This document shows, one piece after another, positions 17,929 to 26,364 of a stretch of 45,555 bases of DNA. The stretch comes from Candidatus Omnitrophota bacterium. GTDB taxonomy: Bacteria > Omnitrophota > Gorgyraeia > Tantalellales > Tantalellaceae. Location of the stretch: assembly GCA_024277375.1 (NCBI GenBank), contig JAJRVD010000045.1, positions 1 to 45,555 of the forward strand, read 5' to 3'. The notes beneath the pieces are model-generated. The model worked only from the letters and a program-made list of their open reading frames with translations, searched no databases and was not told the origin of the DNA. Position numbers and translations under genes: made by a program. Each line of letters starts with the position of its first letter. The stretch's first letter is position 1.

Positions 17929-18447
17929 ATGAAAAGGGCAGTGATTGTTACGGCTCAGAATTTCCAGGATGAAGAGTTTACTTATCCATACTACAGGCTT
18001 CTTGAGGAAGGGTACAGCGTTGATGTTGCGACACCTGATCTTATTGAGGTTTTTGGTAAGTATGGTGTTCCAGCTAGAGCAAATAAAAATACGATGGATC
18101 TTAAAGAGTCCGACTACGATCTTGTCATCATTCCGGGAGGGTTTGAAGCTCCAGACAGGGTGAGAATAAGAAAAGAGGTATTGAAGTTTGTTAAAGATAT
18201 GCACGATGCCGGCAAGGTAGTGGCCGCGATATGTCATGGCCCGTGGGTATGTATTTCAGCAGGGATAATGAAAGGCAAGAAGGCTACAGGTTTTATGGCA
18301 ATTGCTGATGATCTGCGTAATGCCGGAGCTGATTATCAGGAAGCGGATGTTGTAATCGACGGCAACCTTATAACATCACCTCACTACAAGAATAATGGCG
18401 ATTTTATGAAGGCTACGATTAAATTAACAAATAAAAGTAGCCTGTAA
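17929..18447 (+). CDS. DJ-1/PfpI-family protein
   Basis: The 172-residue protein has the class I glutamine-amidotransferase-like fold: KRAVIVTAQNFQDEEF (with the conserved Glu near 15-16), VIIPGGFEAPDRVR (66-79), and the nucleophile elbow AAICHGPW with Cys102 and His103, followed by GKKATGF and DGNLITSPHY. Members include PfpI, YhbO/YajL-like chaperones, glyoxalase III and isocyanide or dehydratase-type enzymes, so the reaction cannot be told. ATG 17929 is set by the AGGTGAGGG ribosome site at 17915-17923; GTG 17917 would lie inside that site. Its place between a phosphatase and a ThDP enzyme suggests a role in handling a reactive carbonyl or keto acid (inference). Confidence 0.87.
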   Translation: MKRAVIVTAQNFQDEEFTYPYYRLLEEGYSVDVATPDLIEVFGKYGVPARANKNTMDLKESDYDLVIIPGGFEAPDRVRIRKEVLKFVKDMHDAGKVVAAICHGPWVCISAGIMKGKKATGFMAIADDLRNAGADYQEADVVIDGNLITSPHYKNNGDFMKATIKLTNKSSL

Positions 18448-18465
18448 TGACTGATATATAAAATT

Positions 18466-21030
18466 ATGATACGACGTATACCAAATGACTCTGGGGAGAG
18501 TTATCGTCCTATTGATGAGTTAGAAAAAGGCGAGGTTTATGACTATAGTGATGTTATAGTTAAAAAGCCTTGGGGTTATGAATACCTTGTGTTCGAGAAT
18601 AAGCATGTGGCTATCTGGCTATTGCATATTGCTCGCTTGCGTAAGACCTCAATGCATTGCCATCCAAATAAGAAGACAGGTTTAATTCTACTCCATGGTG
18701 AAGCAACCTTCAGTCATGGAGACGGAGATATTAAGCTGAGTGCTACGGATGGAGTAGTTATAGAGGAAGGCGCTTTTCATTCAACCGAAGCTTCAAGCTC
18801 GCATCCCATTTCTCCATTTTCGGAAAATGGTATATGGGTAATGGAAATTGAATCTCCTCCTTTAAAGACAGACCTTGTTCGCAAGCAGGATGAATATGGC
18901 AGAGCAGGTAAGTCCTACGAGGGTACTGATAATATGGTTTTCGAACCGCAGGAAATTCTAAAATTTGCTGATGTCAAACATGGTGAAGTGATGCAAAAAA
19001 GACTTCAGGATTCGCTGTTTACCGTAAGGAGAGGTGGTTTTGATATCGATGTTAATCCGCCTTCACCGGACGCGCTTGTGTCGATTATTGGCATGGATGA
19101 TGATGAAGCTTCCGATAATCCGAGCCTTGCTATAGGAGATCTTGTTCCTTTTACGGAGTTTTGCGAAAAAACAAAAGATGAAGACTTGTCTAAGTATTTA
19201 ATTCTTACAATTGAAAGGTCAAAAGCATTGGTAAAAGTATCTGATTATATCTTTTCCTACATTGCCAGTTTGGGCGTTAAGGATGTATTTGCGGTTTCAG
19301 GTGGCGGTGCGATGCATTTAGTCGATTCGCTTGGGAGTAACAAGGATCTTAACTATGTGGCCGTTCACCATGAACAGGCAGGTGCGATGGCGGCCGAAGG
19401 GAATTCGCGTATTACCGGCAAGCCGGGGGTGGCGTTAGTAACGTCTGGACCAGGTGGAACTAACGCTATCACCGGCGTATGCGGAGCGTGGATCGATTCA
19501 ATTCCAACCATATACATCTCAGGGCAGGTTACCTCTGATACTCTGATAAAGGATACAGGGCTTAGACAGTTCGGGATACAGGAATCCAATATCGTGGAAC
19601 TTGTAACCCCAATCACAAAGTATGCAGTAACCGTTGAAGATTCAAAAAGAATAAGGTATGAAGTTGAAAAGGCTGTCTATATTGCTACCCATGGGAGGCC
19701 GGGTCCCGTGTGGCTGGATATTCCTCTAAACGTTCAGAGTGCCATAGTTAATGTAGAAGAGCTAGAATCGTTTAGCCCGGAGGAAGAAAAGCCGGATGCC
19801 AAAACTCTTAAAAGAGAGGTTGCTAAGTGTATTGAACTTCTAAAGAAAGCAAAAAGGCCGGTAATAATAAGCGGATATGGGATAAGGCTTGCAGGGGCTG
19901 AAAAAGATTATGTTGAGCTTGTCGAGCGGTTGGAGGTGCCAATAATATCTTCGTGGACGTCGAGCGATCTCTTGCCGACAGACCATGAAAATTATGTTGG
20001 ACGTGGCGGCATTATTGGAGATAGAGCAGGGAACTTTACTGTTCAAAATTCCGATCTTCTTTTGATAATCGGGTCACGCATGTCCATTCCACAAGTCGGG
20101 TATAACTACAAGATATTTGCAAGGGGTGCCAGAAAAATCATGGTCGATATTGCAGATGAAGAGCTTAATAAGCCATCCATTTCGCTTGACCTCTCGATAA
20201 AACGCGATGCAAAAGAGTTTATAGACGAGCTTAATAAACAGTTGAAAGAGGAGAATGTTTCACTGGATATAGGTGAATGGAGAAGTAAGACAGCTGAATG
20301 GAAAAGGAAGTATCCGGTTGTTCTCCCAGAATACAAGGAGAACAAGAATTACATAAATTCATATCACTTTATTGATGTTCTTTCAGAGAAGCTGGATAGC
20401 AGTGCGGTTGTTGTTACTGATATGGGTACCAGCTTTACATGTACGATGCAAACTTTTCGGACAAAGGCGGGACAAAGGCTGTTCACCTCGTCAGGTCATG
20501 CATCAATGGGCTTCGGGTTGCCCGGGGCGATAGGGGCGTGCTATGGACGGGGTAAACGGAAAACCATTTGTATCGCTGGTGATGGCGCATTGCAGATGAA
20601 CATCCAAGAGCTGGAGACGGTGGCTCATAACAAACTTCCAATAATTCTGTTTGTATTGAACAATCGTGGGTACTTGACCATAAAACTGATGCAACAAAAT
20701 CACTTTGGTAAATATATTGGTACCGATCCAAGTAGCGGAGTGACTTGTCCTGATATCATTAAACTTGCCAAAGCACATGGAATTGATGGTGAAAAAGTTT
20801 CCAATCAAAAAGAGCTGGATGAGAGGATAGACGATATTCTTGCCAAGCAGGGTCCTTATATCTGTGAAATTGTTATGTCGGAAGATCAGGCTCTTATACC
20901 GAGGGTTTCATCGTTGAAGAAAGCCGATGGTTCCATAGTCTCCAAACCACTTGAAGATATGTTCCCGTTTCTGGATAGGGATGAATTTAACAACAACATG
21001 GATGTTGATACAGTAGAAGTCCTCAGGTGA
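18466..21030 (+). CDS. Cupin-ThDP enzyme fusion (acetolactate-synthase-like)
   Basis: This is an 854-residue fusion. Residues about 25-250 form a cupin region related to phosphomannose-isomerase-type cupins: KKPWGYEYLVFENK, then MHCHPNKKTGLILLHGEA with metal-ligand histidines 64 and 66, and AFHSTEAS; a second degenerate cupin half may follow. Residues about 255-854 are a complete ThDP-dependent enzyme. The catalytic Glu303 is in VHHEQAGAMAAEG, TSGPGGTNAITG is at 326-337, a central FAD/nucleotide-like domain follows, and the ThDP-magnesium motif runs from GDG (705-707) to NN (732-733). Such enzymes decarboxylate 2-keto acids and may join the product to an aldehyde or ketone; YerE does this on a CDP-keto sugar in yersiniose synthesis. 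Unfused relatives are about 550-600 residues. It sits 25 bases before the UxaA homologue. The substrate is unknown. Confidence 0.88.
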   Translation: MIRRIPNDSGESYRPIDELEKGEVYDYSDVIVKKPWGYEYLVFENKHVAIWLLHIARLRKTSMHCHPNKKTGLILLHGEATFSHGDGDIKLSATDGVVIEEGAFHSTEASSSHPISPFSENGIWVMEIESPPLKTDLVRKQDEYGRAGKSYEGTDNMVFEPQEILKFADVKHGEVMQKRLQDSLFTVRRGGFDIDVNPPSPDALVSIIGMDDDEASDNPSLAIGDLVPFTEFCEKTKDEDLSKYLILTIERSKALVKVSDYIFSYIASLGVKDVFAVSGGGAMHLVDSLGSNKDLNYVAVHHEQAGAMAAEGNSRITGKPGVALVTSGPGGTNAITGVCGAWIDSIPTIYISGQVTSDTLIKDTGLRQFGIQESNIVELVTPITKYAVTVEDSKRIRYEVEKAVYIATHGRPGPVWLDIPLNVQSAIVNVEELESFSPEEEKPDAKTLKREVAKCIELLKKAKRPVIISGYGIRLAGAEKDYVELVERLEVPIISSWTSSDLLPTDHENYVGRGGIIGDRAGNFTVQNSDLLLIIGSRMSIPQVGYNYKIFARGARKIMVDIADEELNKPSISLDLSIKRDAKEFIDELNKQLKEENVSLDIGEWRSKTAEWKRKYPVVLPEYKENKNYINSYHFIDVLSEKLDSSAVVVTDMGTSFTCTMQTFRTKAGQRLFTSSGHASMGFGLPGAIGACYGRGKRKTICIAGDGALQMNIQELETVAHNKLPIILFVLNNRGYLTIKLMQQNHFGKYIGTDPSSGVTCPDIIKLAKAHGIDGEKVSNQKELDERIDDILAKQGPYICEIVMSEDQALIPRVSSLKKADGSIVSKPLEDMFPFLDRDEFNNNMDVDTVEVLR

Positions 21031-21055
21031 AAATATTTAACCGGATTGAAATTCG

Positions 21056-22591
21056 ATGGCGACTGTTAATCTTTTAGACCTTGCATTGGTAAGCAACCCA
21101 GATACAGATAATGTTGCGGTTGCTCTTAAAGATATAGCTAAGGGAATCATTGTACCGCTTGCAAACGGTGACAGCTTGAAAGTTAGAGAGAATATTTTAA
21201 AGTCGCACAGGTTTGCAACCCGGAAAATCGGAAAAGGTGACTATCTGATGCAATACGGCCAACCCTTTGGACGTTCGATGGGGATTGAAGCTGGAGAGGC
21301 GGTATCGCCGAAAAATGTGGAAAATGTTTTGCCTAAAATAGATACCAACAGTCATGTTGATCCAGAAAAAACTTTGTATGATTCCGAGCTAACAGAAAAG
21401 AAATTTCTTGGGTATAAAAGAGCCACAGGGAAGGTTGGCACCAGAAACTACTATCTTGTTGTACCCACATCGATGTGCGTTAGTGAGACGGCGCTTCAGG
21501 TATCTCAATTACTGGATAGTACTTCGGAATACTGTAATATAGACGGAATCGTTGCGATTCCAAATACTGAAGGATGCGGGTGCGCATCTACAGGACAGAT
21601 AGAACGTTTCTTGAGAGTCCTCAAAGGTTACATTACCCATCCCAATGTGGGGGGGTGCCTAATAATAGATTTGGGTTGCGAGCAAACTAACTATCAAGTC
21701 GTGAGGGAATATCTCGATAACGGGGTAAACGGCATTCCGGTTGACTGGTTGACTGTTCAGGAATCTGGTGGCACCCGGATGACTATTGAAGAAGGCAAAA
21801 AGTTAATAGAGGGAGTGCTTTCGGAAGTTAATAAAATTGAAAGAACCCCTGTTTCGATATCCAACCTTGTTTTGGGGACAGAATGCGGGGCCTCAGATTC
21901 ATTTTCTGGCATTACTGCGAACCCGTTAATAGGCAGGGTGGCGGATATGATTGTGCGAGGCAAGGGAAAGGCGATTCTATCTGAAATTCCAGAAATGATT
22001 GGAACGCTTGGTGCGTTCTTGCCAAGATTCAGGAGTATGGAAGTTCTGGATAAGTTCAAAAATGTCCAAAAATGGTACGAAGAGTTGGCGCAAAAGCTTG
22101 GGCTTACACTTGAAGATAATCTTGTAGATAAAAATATTGAAGGTGGTTTGATAAATAATGTTTTGAAAAGTTTGGGGGCGGTTATCAAAGGAGGCTCTAC
22201 AGCCATTGAAGATGTGGTGGAGTATGGGGAATCTCTTACAAAGGATGGCCTGACTATTATGCAGGGCCCGGGTGGAGACCCAGAGTCGGTTACCGGAATG
22301 GTTGCAAGCGGCGCAAATATAGTTTGCTTTTCCACAGGTTTTGGCGCGACTTCCGGGAATGCTATATGTCCGGTGATAAAAATTTCCTCGAATGACGAAG
22401 TTTTTGATAAACTTCCTGAAGATATTGACTTTAACGCTGGTGCGATTGTTAGTGAAAAGGCTGATGTTGGTCATCTGTCCGATGAACTGTTGCAAAAGGT
22501 CATAGATGTAGCATCTGGAGAAAAAACATGGTCAGAGAAGTGGAAGCAACGACAATTTCAGGTATGGACAGCAGGGAAATTGCCTCTATAA
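21056..22591 (+). CDS. Altronate-dehydratase family protein (UxaA-like), full length
   Basis: The 511-residue protein matches the two-part UxaA layout. An N-terminal SAF domain (about 15-95; DNVAVALKDIAKGIIVPL, RKIGKGDYLMQYGQPFG) is joined to a C-terminal GD_AH catalytic region with GYKRATGKVGTRNYY, NTEGCGCAS, LGCEQTN, ESGGTR, LGTECGASDSFSGITANP, GGSTAIEDVVEYG, MQGPGGDPESVTGMVASGANIVCFSTGFG. Known members use iron to dehydrate D-altronate or related aldonates to 2-keto-3-deoxy acids in hexuronate breakdown. Conserved cysteines in EGCGCAS and TECGAS are kept, so it looks active. No other hexuronate catabolic genes are near, and neighbours are glycan-biosynthetic. It could feed a 2-keto acid to the preceding ThDP enzyme (inference). 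Confidence 0.9.
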   Translation: MATVNLLDLALVSNPDTDNVAVALKDIAKGIIVPLANGDSLKVRENILKSHRFATRKIGKGDYLMQYGQPFGRSMGIEAGEAVSPKNVENVLPKIDTNSHVDPEKTLYDSELTEKKFLGYKRATGKVGTRNYYLVVPTSMCVSETALQVSQLLDSTSEYCNIDGIVAIPNTEGCGCASTGQIERFLRVLKGYITHPNVGGCLIIDLGCEQTNYQVVREYLDNGVNGIPVDWLTVQESGGTRMTIEEGKKLIEGVLSEVNKIERTPVSISNLVLGTECGASDSFSGITANPLIGRVADMIVRGKGKAILSEIPEMIGTLGAFLPRFRSMEVLDKFKNVQKWYEELAQKLGLTLEDNLVDKNIEGGLINNVLKSLGAVIKGGSTAIEDVVEYGESLTKDGLTIMQGPGGDPESVTGMVASGANIVCFSTGFGATSGNAICPVIKISSNDEVFDKLPEDIDFNAGAIVSEKADVGHLSDELLQKVIDVASGEKTWSEKWKQRQFQVWTAGKLPL

Positions 22592-22626
22592 CATTTTCCA
22601 TGATAAGGTATCTCTTGGAGTGATTA

Positions 22627-23919
22627 ATGGATCAACGTAAAGATAAAAATGGCAGGTCAAACCTTGAAACGAATATCCCTGATGAAATAAGTACCGACAA
22701 GCGTGGTGGGCATAAGGTAAGGACTGGAAGAAAAATTGTGGATCGCCACAAGCTTGATCAGGTTCAGGTGAGCGAATCTGGTGAAAAGCATCCCAACACA
22801 TTTACCGGACATACCTACAAGAACAAAGGTGAAAAATTCAGGCTGGATGGGCATAAGCTTCTTTATCACCTTGACATAGTGAATGCCTGGAAAAAAGGGG
22901 AGCGGGTTGCCCCTATCTCAATAGATATGGGGTTAACAAAGTTCTGCAACACCGCCTGTATCTACTGCATCGGTGTTACGCAGGGAGGCTTTAGCCGTGG
23001 TTCAATGATTGAGCGTGATGCCCTTATGCGATTTATAGAAGACTGTGGGCGATTGGGTGTGAAGTCTGTTGCCTTCATAGGTGATGGTGAGCCGACGATG
23101 AACCCAGCAATGTACGACGCTATTGTACTTGGTAAGAAAAACGGGATAGATATAGGTATCGGTACCAACGGTATCGAACTGGACATGAGTAGGGCGCACG
23201 ACATTCTGAGAGATGCTACATACATCAGAATTAATTTAAGTGCTGGAACGCCGAAAGGGTTTAAAAAAATTCATCAATCTCCTGTAGAGAAATTTGATAC
23301 TCTCTGCGAAAAGATGGCTAGCCTTGTAAAGATTAAAAAAGAGAATGACTATCCATGTACTATCGGCATCCAAATGGTTTTGATTCCAGAAAATTTTGGT
23401 GAAGTGATAAGCCTCACTGAGTTGGGCGCGAAGCTTGGGGTTGACTATCTCCAAATCAAGCAATGCTCCGATACTGAATATAAGGAACTGGGGGTGAACC
23501 CCGCAGATTATGAAAGAGCAAGAGACATTCTTAAAAAAGCAGAGACGTACAACACCGATGAATTTTTCGTGAAGGTTAAGTGGAATAAAATAGATATTCT
23601 CAGCGATACTGAAAACTATAAAGGTGGTTTCAGGAAATATGATATTTGCTATGGAACCCCGCTACTTGGGCAAATAAGCGGAAATGGAAAGGTTTACCCT
23701 TGTGGTCCATTCTTCGAAAAACAAAGGTTCCTTATGGGGGATGTAAACAAGGAGTCATACTACGATATTGTTAAAAGCGACAAGTATTGGGAAGTTCAGC
23801 AGGATATTATAGATAACGTGGACGTTCATTATGACTGTACTGTCGGTTGCCGGCAGGATTATATCAACAAGTTTCTCTGGGATGTTAAAAACCCACCGGA
23901 TCACACCAACTTTATCTGA
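22627..23919 (+). CDS. Radical SAM protein with SPASM/Twitch-like C-terminus
   Basis: The 430-residue protein has a charged N-terminal extension of about 85 residues, then a radical SAM barrel with Cys107, Cys111 and Cys114 in KFCNTACIYC, GDGEPTMNP and GTNGIELD. The C-terminal region has further cysteines (DICYGTPLLGQ, KVYPCGPF, HYDCTVGC) that could hold auxiliary iron-sulphur clusters. SPASM members include sugar and aminoglycoside-alcohol dehydrogenases, dehydratases and peptide-modifying enzymes. No B12 domain is present, unlike the other three radical SAM proteins here. A good TTGGAGTGATTA site precedes ATG 22627. Position after the UxaA homologue and before a glycosyltransferase points to a small-molecule sugar substrate (inference). 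Confidence 0.85.
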   Translation: MDQRKDKNGRSNLETNIPDEISTDKRGGHKVRTGRKIVDRHKLDQVQVSESGEKHPNTFTGHTYKNKGEKFRLDGHKLLYHLDIVNAWKKGERVAPISIDMGLTKFCNTACIYCIGVTQGGFSRGSMIERDALMRFIEDCGRLGVKSVAFIGDGEPTMNPAMYDAIVLGKKNGIDIGIGTNGIELDMSRAHDILRDATYIRINLSAGTPKGFKKIHQSPVEKFDTLCEKMASLVKIKKENDYPCTIGIQMVLIPENFGEVISLTELGAKLGVDYLQIKQCSDTEYKELGVNPADYERARDILKKAETYNTDEFFVKVKWNKIDILSDTENYKGGFRKYDICYGTPLLGQISGNGKVYPCGPFFEKQRFLMGDVNKESYYDIVKSDKYWEVQQDIIDNVDVHYDCTVGCRQDYINKFLWDVKNPPDHTNFI

Positions 23920-23931
23920 ATGCTATAATTT

Positions 23932-24699
23932 ATGGAAAATTCAAAGCTTGATATATCTATAATCATGCCTGCCTTGAACGAACAGGCGAATATAATTGAT
24001 GCAATTGATGACACGAACAAAGCGTTTGATGAATACTCCATTAACGGTGAAATCATCGTTATGAATGATGGGAGTACGGATGATACTAGGCGGCTGGTGG
24101 AAGAGGAAATGAAAAGCAATAGCAGAGTTCGTCTGGTAAACCATGAAAAACCTTACGGTCTGGGAGGGTCATTCTGGGATGGCGTGGATCATGCTAATGG
24201 CGGCGTGATTTTGTGCATACCCGGCGATAATGAAAATGACGTTCCAGAGATTTTACGGTACTTTAAATTACTTGACCATGTTGATATGGTTATTCCGTTC
24301 GTTTATAACAAAGAGGTGCGGTCTCTCTTTAGAAATGGCCTCTCATTCCTGTATCGCTTTATAATAAATTCTACTTTTGGGGTTTATTTAAATTATACCA
24401 ACGGTACCGTGTTGTACAGAAAATCGGTCTTGGAAAAATTGGAGTATCGAAGTTCGAGTTTCTTTTTTCAAACCGATATACTTATTCGGCTATTAAAGCG
24501 CAACTATCTTTTTGCAGAGGTTCCGTATCGTCTGGATGTTAGAAACGTTGGTGAATCAAAGGCGGTGTCATTTCCTTCCTTGTTGCAGGTTGTTAGAGGC
24601 TACTTAAGACTTGTGAAAGATATTTATGGAAAATCAAAGTCGAAAGCTAAAATATTTCCAGATGATACTATGTCTGCTAAAAGGCATAACTCAGATTAA
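23932..24699 (+). CDS. Glycosyltransferase family 2
   Basis: The 255-residue GT-A protein starts LDISIIMPALNEQANIIDAI and has IVMNDGSTDDTRRLVEEE (nucleotide-binding Asp), NHEKPYGLGGSFWDGVDHANG and PGDNENDVPE in place of the classic DXD-containing segment. The short length and DPM1/polyisoprenyl-phosphate-type opening suggest a transferase using a nucleotide sugar with a lipid phosphate or glycan acceptor. A mildly hydrophobic stretch near 130-150 (LSFLYRFIINSTFGVYLNYTNG) resembles that of dolichol-phosphate-mannose-synthase-like enzymes. It lies 12 bases after the SPASM gene and could attach the product of the cassette. Confidence 0.85.
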   Translation: MENSKLDISIIMPALNEQANIIDAIDDTNKAFDEYSINGEIIVMNDGSTDDTRRLVEEEMKSNSRVRLVNHEKPYGLGGSFWDGVDHANGGVILCIPGDNENDVPEILRYFKLLDHVDMVIPFVYNKEVRSLFRNGLSFLYRFIINSTFGVYLNYTNGTVLYRKSVLEKLEYRSSSFFFQTDILIRLLKRNYLFAEVPYRLDVRNVGESKAVSFPSLLQVVRGYLRLVKDIYGKSKSKAKIFPDDTMSAKRHNSD

Positions 24700-24714
24700 T
24701 CGGTTTCTGGTTAT

Positions 24715-25236
24715 ATGAAAATCTTTTTATGGGGGAATGCCCTTCTGATTCTCAGTTTTCTTATACATCTTGTAATTTGGAAAATACGAGTTCCGCAACG
24801 ACAGACAAAAACTCTTTTTACCCTGTTTGGTATGTTACTGTTTCTGGAAATCCCTCTTATTGATATTGTTTCCGACCACTTCCCCGCTCTTGCAGAATAT
24901 AGGCTAGATAATCTTATGGAATACGCGCACGTTTCCCTCTATTACCTTTGCCTGTCATTAATGTACATAGTTTTTTATGGAGCTCTTGAGGTTGATAGTC
25001 CTTCGCTGGTGATGGTCTTAAGAGTTGCAAAGGAGGGGGTGCAAGGTTTGCCTATAAGCGAGTTCTACGAATCGATGAACGATGATCTTCTGGTAAAGCC
25101 TCGTGTCGAAAATCTTGTTCGGGATAAGCAGGCTATTTTTGAAAACGGCAAGTATAAAATAAGTGAAAAGGGACGCTCATTCATATCGATTTTTATTTTT
25201 TACAGGAAACTACTCAATGCAGGGAAGGGCGGATAG
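24715..25236 (+). CDS. Small membrane protein with winged-helix-like tail (paralogue A)
   Basis: The 173-residue protein has three or four N-terminal hydrophobic segments (to about residue 95) and then a cytosolic segment VLRVAKEGVQGLPISEFYESMN...KPRVENLVRDKQAIFENGKYKISEKG. This has the helix-helix-'R(V/I)..L....I....GKY' pattern of a winged helix, followed by a last short hydrophobic stretch (SFISIFIFYRKLL). I do not recognise a named family. The next gene encodes the same architecture, so they are a paralogous pair, possibly acting as a heterodimer. They could regulate or scaffold the neighbouring glycosyltransferase (inference). The ribosome site before ATG 24715 is weak. Confidence 0.65.
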   Translation: MKIFLWGNALLILSFLIHLVIWKIRVPQRQTKTLFTLFGMLLFLEIPLIDIVSDHFPALAEYRLDNLMEYAHVSLYYLCLSLMYIVFYGALEVDSPSLVMVLRVAKEGVQGLPISEFYESMNDDLLVKPRVENLVRDKQAIFENGKYKISEKGRSFISIFIFYRKLLNAGKGG

Positions 25237-25773
25237 TTGGAACAGATGTCAACTAACTTAACTCAGCTACTGATCCCTATCTTTGCAATGGTTGTGAATG
25301 TTCTTGTGCATATTCTTGGATATAGGTACCTGTTGAGGGGTGCGTTGTTGAAATCGTTACTAGTAGGTTTTGCTTCGGGGTTTCTGATGATAACCTTCTG
25401 CGAATCATACCTCTTCTTGCACGGTGATGCAGGTCTTTGGGAAACTTTTCCATTGCTTTTAGTAAATCAGGCGATTTACTTTTCACTTTGGTACTGTTAC
25501 TTTAACTTTGTAAATATGGGAGAGACTGCCCGCAGAGTTAGACTTATGAGAGAGCTGATTGAACAGACCGAGGGGTTGACGTATGATGAACTTCTCCAAA
25601 AGTATAATGCACAAGAAATGGTTAAGCGAAGGATTGGGAGACTTTTGAGTAAATCTCAGATTATCGAAAAGGATGGCAGGTTTTATTCCGGTAAGCCGAC
25701 CGTTCTTTTTATAGCGAAGGTTGTTATATTCATGAAGCTATTTGTTTTAGGCAAAAAGAGCGAGTACGAGTAA
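25237..25773 (+). CDS. Small membrane protein with winged-helix-like tail (paralogue B)
   Basis: The 178-residue protein has about four N-terminal membrane segments and the tail LMRELIEQTEGLTYDELLQKYNAQEMVKRRIGRLLSKSQIIEKDGRFY followed by a hydrophobic end. It lines up with the tail of the preceding protein (EGxxxxEx ... VKxRVxxL ... I ... GxYxxxxKG). The start is most likely TTG 25237, directly after the upstream stop and well spaced from AGGGAAGGGCGG; ATG 25246 is the alternative. The gene ends four bases from the stop of a convergent gene, leaving no room for a terminator. Function unknown. Confidence 0.62.
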   Translation: MEQMSTNLTQLLIPIFAMVVNVLVHILGYRYLLRGALLKSLLVGFASGFLMITFCESYLFLHGDAGLWETFPLLLVNQAIYFSLWYCYFNFVNMGETARRVRLMRELIEQTEGLTYDELLQKYNAQEMVKRRIGRLLSKSQIIEKDGRFYSGKPTVLFIAKVVIFMKLFVLGKKSEYE

Positions 25774-25777
25774 CAGC

Positions 25778-26362
25778 TTATCCGTTTTTGTGAGCAATAA
25801 TCACGTCCAAAAGGCAGTGAAGTATTGCTTGATGAAGAATTTCAACCGGGCCGTAACTGCTAGAGCCAACATAGAAGTTGATTTTTCCCATTTTTGAGAG
25901 TGGGTTTTCGGAGTTAAACCCGGAAAGGGTTATGAGGTTGCATCCTTTTGAAATTGCGACTTTCGCGCCACGAATAATATTCTCTGATTTTCCGGAACTG
26001 CTTATCGCTATCAGAAGGTCTCTGTTATCTGCAAATACCTCTAGAGGTTTTTCAAACAGGCATTCAAATCCGTAGTCGTTTCCAATGCAAGTTAATAACG
26101 AGGAGTCGTTAAAAGCTGTTGCTTTTATCCCGCCGTTTTTCCAAAAATCTGTAGCCATATGGCTGGAAAAAGCGGCACTCGCGCCGTTTCCTATAAATAT
26201 CACCTTCCCGTTTGAATCGGCCGTTGACAGTATTATCTCCGCGGCTTTTTCTATTCCGCAAAAAACCTCAATTTTCTCGCTGTCCTTGCCAGTTGCGTTG
26301 ATAGCGTTCATCAAGGTTTTTAACTCTTCAAAATATTTTTCTGCACTTTTTCGCATTTTCAA
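25778..26362 (-). CDS. SIS-domain sugar isomerase, GmhA-like
   Basis: The 194-residue SIS protein contains VIFIGNGASAAFSSHMATDFWK, FNDSSLLTCIGNDYGFECLFEKPLE, LLIAISSSGKSENI and LITLSGF, all matching the sedoheptulose-7-phosphate isomerase group. The C-terminal segment GPVEILHQAILHCLLDVI holds the expected Glu and His-rich helix. Compared with the clearer GmhA at 39390, the first loop reads NGASAAFSSH rather than NGGSAADAQH, so the substrate may differ. It is the last gene of a minus-strand trio, two bases after the kinase-nucleotidyltransferase gene. A role in making an activated heptose or related ketose-derived sugar is likely. Confidence 0.82.
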   Translation of the reverse strand: MKMRKSAEKYFEELKTLMNAINATGKDSEKIEVFCGIEKAAEIILSTADSNGKVIFIGNGASAAFSSHMATDFWKNGGIKATAFNDSSLLTCIGNDYGFECLFEKPLEVFADNRDLLIAISSSGKSENIIRGAKVAISKGCNLITLSGFNSENPLSKMGKINFYVGSSSYGPVEILHQAILHCLLDVIIAHKNG

Positions 26363-26364
26363 CC

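Noticed and set aside
21757-22335. 192-codon minus-strand frame opposite the UxaA homologue
   Set aside because: Lies wholly inside a well-supported gene and shows no family features or ribosome site.
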